Shown in pieces: positions 58,088-64,000 of a DNA stretch of 64,000 bases. Made by a program: the position numbers and the translations under genes. The stretch covers positions 45,209 through 109,208 of the forward strand of contig JADKAE010000019.1 of NCBI GenBank assembly GCA_016715405.1, written 5' to 3'. The notes beneath the pieces are model-generated. The model saw only the letters and a list, made by a program, of their open reading frames with translations, was not told where the DNA came from and did not search any database. Positions within the stretch are counted from its first letter, which is position 1. Every line of letters begins with the position of its first letter. The stretch comes from Saprospiraceae bacterium (GTDB taxonomy: Bacteria; Bacteroidota; Bacteroidia; Chitinophagales; Saprospiraceae).

Positions 58088-61000
58088 CTAATTAAACCTT
58101 TTCATTCGCAATTCGATGGTGTAGCCATCAGACTTGTCAATCGACAAATCGGCATGTAGCCTTTCTGCTCTCATCTGCAAATTAGAAAGTCCTTGCCCTG
58201 TTTTTATACGTCTGCAAGGCAACTCCCTGCGAATCTACCGGCACTTGCACGGTCTTAGGCTTGCCATTGTCTTTTATGGAAAGGAAAAAGGTCGTTCCTT
58301 CATTTCCCATATTGACGGTGACTTGTGTAGCAGACGCGTGTTTGGCCACATTATTTACCGCCTCTTTAAAAATAAAATACAGATCCTGTCTGATGTTTGC
58401 CGGCAACTTTTGTGCCGTATCCAATTTGGACAGCGTGATCGTATAACCAATATCAAGGGGTGTAAGAATTTCGTCGGCGTGTTCGCGCATGCGGTCAACC
58501 AGATCGGACAATCTATCTTTTCTGGAGTCAATAGACCATATCACATCGCTCATTTTGGACATAGCCTTCCGGCTCACCTCTGAAATGGTTTTGAGCTTGT
58601 GTTTGCTCTCCTCTTCCGTAGTCTGGTTGAACAACATATCGCTCTGCATAGCAATACCGGCCAACAATCCGCTTACTTCGTCGTGCAAATCGCTCGACAG
58701 CTTGGTGCGCAGTCGTTCTACCTGGAGTTGCTGGTCGAGTTTGTATTGAAAGAGTCCGCGTACTAATAAGCACAACAATAAAATGGAGGCTGTGATAAAC
58801 CACCAGGTTTTATAATACACCTGACTTACCACAATGGGTAGACTAAGCATTTGATTACTCCAGTTGCCATTGGCGTCAGCACCTTTAATTAACAATCTGT
58901 ATCTACCCGCAGGCAGGCTGTTATACCTGATAAAAGGCACATTGCCGAGATACGTCCAGTTGTTATCCAGTCCTTCCAGCCATACCTTGTATTGGTTTTT
59001 CTTAGCACTTCCTCTCACCGGCAGTGCAAAATGAATCGTAAAATACGAATCAGAGGGGGCAACAACAAGTTCCTTCAGGTTATACAAATTAGATTGATAG
59101 ACCAGGATACTATCGAGTTTGCTATTGAATTTGGTAATTTTAGTAAGGATAACGGGGCCGGCATCCCGTTCAACTAATAAATCGTCGGCACGGAATACGT
59201 TAAGCCCGTTGACGGTGCCAAAATAATAACGCCCGTTTTGGTCGCGGTGAAAAGAAAAGCGGTTGAACTCATCGTGCGTAAGGCCGTCGGACTGATAAAA
59301 ATTGCGAAAAGATTTATTAGTGGGATTAAAATAGCTAAGTCCGCTAAAAGTAGCGATCCAATAATTACCTTTTTCATCGGGAATAATGCCGCAAACCGTA
59401 TTACCGGCCAGGCCGTTCTTTTTGGAAAAAGTAGTAATTCGGCCGGTTTGGGGATCTAAAATAGACAAGCCGCTTTTGGTGCCGTACCATATTTTGCCAT
59501 CGATGCTTTCGTGGATGACATAGATCGTGTTGAGGCCCGAAAAGCGGTTGTCATCTTCTTTTCCCCTTTTATACACGCGGCTAACGCGTTTATGGATATC
59601 GATTTCAAACAAGCCATTTTCCGTGCCTATCCACAAATGCCCGTTTTTGCTTTGCGTAATATACCTGGGGGTCGCATTCTCGAGAATATTTTTGCCTTCC
59701 TTATCTGTAAAATTGACAAACTTTTCAGTTTGAGGATCAAAAGAAACCAGCATCCCCTTCTTTTCTGCCAGGTCGCAAGTCAACCAGATCAGTCCGGTAC
59801 GGTCGATAAAAAAAGCATTAAAAATATAATCAAACCGGTAAGTTTTTGCTTTGCGGGTATTGGGGTCTATCTTGTGCAATTGCCCCAGCGTTGATTTGTA
59901 GCAGGTAATACCCCACAAATTACCAGATTGATCCAATTCGACATCCAATCCGCAGCTAAATTCTATTTTTTCGCCCGTAAATTCATCAATGAGAGGCATC
60001 GTATCGAGAAGTTCACTGGCGAGGTCAATTTCATACCAGTTTTCGACTTCACGGGCAAAGTACACCTTTTTGTTTTTCAGATCCTCCGTGATGCCTCTTA
60101 TCACCGTACCCCGCTGGGAGGCGCTGAGATCGGCGGCTAGATACGATTTAACGAGGTTTTGTTGGCTCTGAACGATTTCAAAACCTGTATCCAATCCCAA
60201 AAATATCGTTTTGGTAAAATCAGTAGCTGCGGCACCGGTGATTAACTGATTGGGGACAATCAAAGGAGAATAATCGAGTATGTCGCCTGTACGGGTAATA
60301 CAATGCATCTCCTTAATAACCGGGTACGCGCGAAATAACGTGGCACTGGCCATCAATAAATTACCAGCCTGATCTTCCCACAAATACGCGTAAACCTGAT
60401 CGCTGGACAGGCCTTCTGCCCATTCAAAAAACTGCATGGCCGGGTTATACACAAAAATGCCTGGTCGGCCGACCAATGTAGCCCAGATTCTACCGCTCCC
60501 GTCCTCGTACAAAATATAATTTTTGACTACATTTTCGGGAAGGGGGTCGATGCATTCGTAATCTCCAAGTGAAAAATGCCTGACCATTTCTCCTTTGGCA
60601 TCGAATACCATCAGGCCTTTTTCTGCATAATTCACCCAAAACAAGTCATTTGCAGCACTTAGGAATTTTATTTCTGCACTGGGATTAATATAGTTGGCCC
60701 GCACACGCAACACATTGACGAATACGCCTTTGCGATATTCAAAAATGCCCATGCTTTTCTGGCTAAGTGCAGCCACATAAATTCGTCCTCGATTATCTAC
60801 ATGGAAGCTTCTCACCAGGCCGTTGATTCCCTTGCCGGGCGCCAGGTCGACCCGGGTATTTTCGTAGGTAAGGGGATTGAAAATATCAAAAAACAGGGGA
60901 TTTTTTTTATAAAAAATGACAATATTTCCATCCGCATCTTCTTCCAGCGCTTCGATATTATTGCCCGAAATATAAGGGTTTGCCTGGCCTTCGGGATCAT

Positions 61001-61267
61001 TATCGAATACCGTAAAAGAATAGCCGTCAAATTTATTCAACCCATTTTCGGTAGCTATCCAACAAAGCCCGATCTACTGACCAAAACGTCGGTAACAAAG
61101 CCGGTCGGAAAGGCCTTGGTCGAGCGAGTAGTATTCGGTTTGATATTTTGGGAAAATAAAACCTGCGGCAGCACAAGCAACAATGCCGTGAAGCAGAAGC
61201 CATTAAAATGCCGTCGATAGGTTTCAACATCCGCGTGATTATTGAAAACAGTGCCTTTTTTGCTCAA
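58088..61267 (-). CDS. Reg_prop/Y_Y_Y hybrid-type sensor histidine kinase, two frame breaks
   Basis: About 1058 residues when repaired. The start is probably TTG 61267, overlapping the regulator stop. A signal-like segment (FTALLLVLPQVLFSQ) and AFPTGFVTDVLVSRSGFV lead to a break at 61061-61062 (one base missing). After it, WIATENGLNKFDGYSFTVF begins a series of beta-propeller blades (GHLWIGTENGLFEID, GKIWYGTKSGLSILD, GNYWIATFSGLSYFN). A Y_Y_Y domain (KVWLEGLDNNWTYLG), one membrane helix (TWWFITASILLLCLLVRGLF) and a HisKA_3 kinase (SSDLHDEVSGLLAGIAMQSD with the phospho-His, FKEAVNNVAKHA) follow. A T-run insertion at 58201-58205 breaks the end, which repairs to GQGLSNLQMRAERLHADLSI. Its partner is the LuxR-type regulator upstream. 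Confidence 0.9.
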
Positions 61268-61890
61268 ATTTTACCGTCTATCTTCTTTTTGATCACTTCG
61301 GCTTTGCTGTTCACTTCCAGCTTCTTGTATATTTTCTTGATGTGGTCTCGCACGGTTTCGAGTGAGATCAGGTATTTGTCGGCGATCAATTTGTAACTAA
61401 GGCCATCAACCAACCCCTGCACGATTTGTTCCTGGCGCGGCGTAAGCAGATTATCAGGATCTTGCTTTTTGGGTGCAAAATAATCGATGACTTTACGGGC
61501 AATTCCCGGAGACATAAATGCCCCCCCTTTGTGTACCGTGAATACAGCTTCTCTAATGGTTTGTAAGTTGCTGCGCTTGGAAATATAAGATACAGCGCCG
61601 GCGCAAAGTGCTTTAAATATATTGTCGGCATCATCTGATGCGGTCAACATAATAATATCCAAATCAGGGAAATCTGCTTTGATGTGTCGAATGCCTTCCA
61701 GACCCGACATACCGGGCAGATTGATATCCAGCAACAAAATATCTATTTGGCTAATGCCTGCCACTTCCAACAGAAACTTCTCGACAGAAGTAGAGGTAAG
61801 GACAACCTTTAAGTCGGGCTGTACAGAAAAGAAGCGTAATAAGTTCTCTAATACCAATGGCTCATCTTCTACGATGCCCAGATAGATCAT
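61264..61890 (-). CDS. LuxR/NarL-type response regulator
   Basis: 208 residues. The receiver has the acidic pair in GIVEDEPLVLE, the phospho-acceptor Asp in ILLLDINLPGMSG, the Thr in MLTASDD and the Lys in YISKRSN. The C-terminal LuxR-type helix-turn-helix reads LTPRQEQIVQGLVDGLSYKLIADKYL, then VRDHIKKIYKKLEV. It should be phosphorylated by the kinase at 58088-61267, whose start overlaps its stop by 2 bases (TTGA), a coupled pair. Target genes are not evident; the start is ATG followed by IYLGIVEDEP. Confidence 0.94.
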   Translation of the reverse strand: MIYLGIVEDEPLVLENLLRFFSVQPDLKVVLTSTSVEKFLLEVAGISQIDILLLDINLPGMSGLEGIRHIKADFPDLDIIMLTASDDADNIFKALCAGAVSYISKRSNLQTIREAVFTVHKGGAFMSPGIARKVIDYFAPKKQDPDNLLTPRQEQIVQGLVDGLSYKLIADKYLISLETVRDHIKKIYKKLEVNSKAEVIKKKIDGKI

Positions 61891-62089
61891 GGTGTAAAGG
61901 GTTTCTCCGGTATTTAGGCCTTCCGCCGGTGATTTTACATTCCTTCAAAAATTCCGGCAGGAAAACAAAGGCCAATTTAAAACAAAATTTAGTCTAATCA
62001 AAATCTTATGTGTCGTCAATTTTTGACAAGTCCTTTGCAAACTGGTTTAAAATACCGATTTTGGAGGTACAAATCAAAAAACTTCGTTT

Positions 62090-63153
62090 ATGCTTCGTTC
62101 ACACATTGCCGGTATAGGATCTTACGTACCGGAACGCGTTGTTACCAATGACGAACTGGCCAAAATCATGGACACTTCTGATGAATGGATTCAGGAACGC
62201 ACGGGTATCAAAACGCGCCATTACGGCAAAAAACGCAAAGAGACTTCAACTACGATGGGCGCCAGGGCCGCCGAAATAGCCATCAGCAGGGCGGGTATCT
62301 CAAAAGAGGACATTGACTTTATCATATTTGCCACGCTTAGCCCCGATTACTACTTTCCCGGCTGTGGCGTTTTGTTGCAAAGAGAGCTGGGCATTACCCA
62401 AACCGAATGCGGCGCCCTGGATATCAGGAATCAGTGCTCGGGTTTTGTCTACGGCCTTTCAATTGCCGATCAGTTTATCAAAACGGGGATGTACAAAAAC
62501 ATCTTGCTCGTAGGCGCCGAAATGCATTCAATGGGGCTCGACTATAGTACGGAGGGGCGCAATGTGACCGTTATTTTCGGCGATGGCGCGGGTGCGGTAG
62601 TTATTCAGCCACCGAAGATGAAAACGGAGTGCTTTTGTACTAAACTACACTCCAACGGTACTTATGCCGAAAAGCTGGCATTAATCAATCGGGCGAGCAT
62701 GGCGGATACCCTACTGATAAATTGGGAGAACCCGTTGATTATGGGTACGGAAATGATGAATTTGAAAGCATCTTTGTTACCCAGCACATGGTTACCCACC
62801 GGCAGCTTTTCCCATACATGGACGGGCAGTTTGTGTTCAAAATGGCTGTGGTGAAATTCCCGGAAGTGATCAAAGAAGCGCTTGACAGCGTGGGCTTGAG
62901 TCAGTCGGATATCAATATGTTCATTCCCCACCAGGCAAATTTGCGCATCAGCAGTTTTGTGCAACACAAATTGGGATTGGGCGACCATCAGGTTTGGAAC
63001 AACATCCAACGCATCGGCAATACGACTGCCGCCTCCGTACCTATCGCGCTATGTGAAGCAGTAGAAGCCGGCGCCGTAAAACCCGGCGACCTGGTATGCC
63101 TGGCTGCTTTTGGCAGCGGTTTTACCTGGGCATCCGCGCTTATTCGTTGGTAA
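62090..63153 (+). CDS. fabH: 3-oxoacyl-ACP synthase III, frame break
   Basis: About 354 residues when repaired; starts fatty acid synthesis by condensing acetyl-CoA with malonyl-ACP. Seen: IAGIGSYVPERVVTNDELA at the start, DEWIQERTGIKTRHYG, the catalytic Cys in IRNQCSGFVYGL (about residue 116), FGDGAGAVVIQP, then the His in FIPHQANLRI and Asn in RIGNTTAASVP, and CLAAFGSGFTWASALIRW at the end. The frame breaks at 62690-62693, where one C is missing; repair gives PGEHGGYPTDKLGEPVDYG. Some FabH relatives make other polyketide-like lipids, but nothing nearby suggests that. Confidence 0.92.
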
Positions 63154-63203
63154 AATAAACCGCAAAGGCCGTGAACGTGCTTTGCGGCCTTTGCGGTTTA
63201 TTT
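63153..63203. terminator. strong bidirectional hairpin after fabH
   Basis: AAATAAACCGCAAAGGCC at 63153-63170 and its exact reverse complement at 63186-63203 make 18-bp arms around a 15-nt loop, ending in TATTTTCT. It begins at the last base of the fabH stop. The CCGC/GCGG words recall the palindromes at 4134 and 6285. Confidence 0.8.
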
Positions 63204-63265
63204 ATTTTCTGCATATCAACTATGCCTTTTCTTGCGTTGTTGTGTAAATTGTTCAAACCAAAACA

Positions 63266-63786
63266 ATGAAGCCGACAATCTGGATATCGCTATTTTGTAT
63301 TTGCTCGATACTAACGCCTAACCTCGCTGGAAAAAACCACCCGAAAACGACAAAAAATTTGAAGAAGCATACGCCTGGCGAATCCGGCAGGAATTCCTCA
63401 ACAACGTCTATATTCCCAAAGACCTCACAGAAGCTTTTATCCAGCTCAACAAATTGATCGAAAAGCCTGCCATAGAAAAGTTCAAAAACATGGCCGAACC
63501 AGATGCTGCACGCAAACTGCATTTTAGTTTTGGCCGCTGGATTATCCACAATTGGGGTTTCTACGGAGGCTCCAGGTTTTCTCATTTTCTGAAAGGCCTG
63601 GGCATTCACCACCCCGACGATATGGCGCAATTTGTAATTGTGAGCTATCACCGCAATCTCAACCGCAAGCCGCTGGACGTCAAAGCGCAAATCACTTATT
63701 ATCAGGAAAAAAGGGCCAAAGAAAACGAAGAGAAGCTAAAAAAAGGCAAGGTACTTCACCAGGAAACCCGCAAGAAAAAAGGTTAG
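63266..63786 (+). CDS. exported DUF6794-like protein, frame break
   Basis: About 173 residues. ATG 63266 starts a signal peptide (MKPTIWISLFCICSILTPNL). The A run at 63331-63336 has one A too few; repair gives AGKKPPENDKKFEEAYAWRI, then YIPKDLTEAFIQLNKLI, KLHFSFGRWIIHNWGFYGG and HHPDDMAQFVIVSYHRNLN. The last part is the pattern of DUF6794 domains (a short Trp-rich core with HPDDM). The end is Lys/Glu-rich. The function is unknown. Confidence 0.7.
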
Positions 63787-63794
63787 CAGACAAA

Positions 63795-64000
63795 TTGACT
63801 TCCTTGTATCACACAGATATCTTCACGGCCCGGCAGCGCATGGATGGCTGGGGGCAAAAGGCGTATCCCTTTCCTTTTGTCATTGACTTTGAGATGGACC
63901 ATCCCCTCATGATCCCTTTCAGAAATCGACCCTACTACATTCAATACGACGGCAGCTTGGCGTTAGCAATTCCCCAAAACCGGCGAACCTCCACCCCATC
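63795..64000 (+). CDS. pabB: aminodeoxychorismate synthase component I, N-terminal part
   Basis: The first 68 codons, cut by the window end. The stretch RMDGWGQKAYPFPFVIDFEM followed by DHPLMIPFRN matches the N-terminal segment of PabB proteins in Bacteroidota, which make aminodeoxychorismate for folate. I give TTG at 63795 as the start because the match begins before the ATG at 63840; that ATG is the alternative. The chorismate-binding core lies outside the window. Confidence 0.55.
   Translation, partial: MTSLYHTDIFTARQRMDGWGQKAYPFPFVIDFEMDHPLMIPFRNRPYYIQYDGSLALAIPQNRRTSTP

Noticed and set aside
20550..58205. Homopolymer frameshifts as phase-variation switches
   Set aside because: Runs are only 3-6 bases and hit fabH, recQ and maeB, which are not contingency genes; base-calling error is simpler.

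Overview
The window looks like chromosomal DNA from a member of the Bacteroidota, probably of the Saprospiria type. Evidence: proteins with type IX secretion (T9SS) sorting domains of both type A and type B, a PorP/SprF-family protein, gliding genes gldA, gldF and gldG, bacillithiol synthesis (BshC), and many -7 boxes of the Bacteroidota form TAnnTTTG. No plasmid, phage or integrase genes were seen. I found no rRNA, tRNA or CRISPR array. The species placement is inference.

Layout. 1-7.9 kb: the end of kdsB, a cytidine deaminase, a saccharopine dehydrogenase, a damaged subtilase, then trxB-aguA-aguB (redox and agmatine breakdown) and a NUDIX hydrolase. 7.9-12.8 kb: a minus-strand group of YdcF-type protein, rhomboid protease, RlmH, SWIM zinc-finger protein, a conserved unknown and a lipoprotein. 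12.9-20.6 kb: a MoxR/ChlI-like ATPase, a threonylcarbamoyl-AMP synthase-family protein, selU-selD (selenium modification of tRNA), a Kelch-like T9SS cargo and bshC. 20.7-32.6 kb: two giant neighbouring paralogous surface proteins, with 19 and 11 copies of a 70-residue Ig-like repeat and type B sorting domains. 32.8-39.1 kb: proline dehydrogenase, aroE, malic enzyme, a TPR protein and a prohibitin-like lipoprotein. 39.2-46.0 kb: a minus-strand gliding cluster (gldA, two small exported proteins, gldF, gldG, a DUF4340 protein, an S1/P1-nuclease-like protein). 46.2-49.0 kb: fdx-iscX-kdsC-prenyltransferase, then maf. 49-56.2 kb: an NlpC/P60-like protein, PorP/SprF, a NrtR-like NUDIX protein beside a truncated nicotinate phosphoribosyltransferase, a GDPD lipoprotein and recQ. 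56.2-64 kb: a MITE-like element, a GPH-type transporter, a candidate small RNA, a two-component pair, fabH, a DUF6794 protein and the start of pabB.

How the parts relate. The giant proteins, the Kelch-like protein, PorP/SprF and the gld cluster together describe an outer surface built by T9SS and probably used for adhesion and gliding. The rest is mostly core metabolism. Intergenic spaces are rich in short palindromes and microrepeats.

Caution. About two dozen genes are broken by one-base indels, nearly all in homopolymer runs and including housekeeping genes such as fabH, recQ and maeB. I read these as sequencing or assembly errors and give the full joined extents. A few lesions are different and may be real: the subtilase and gldG deletions, the aguB nonsense codon, the truncated nicotinate phosphoribosyltransferase and the NlpC active-site change.
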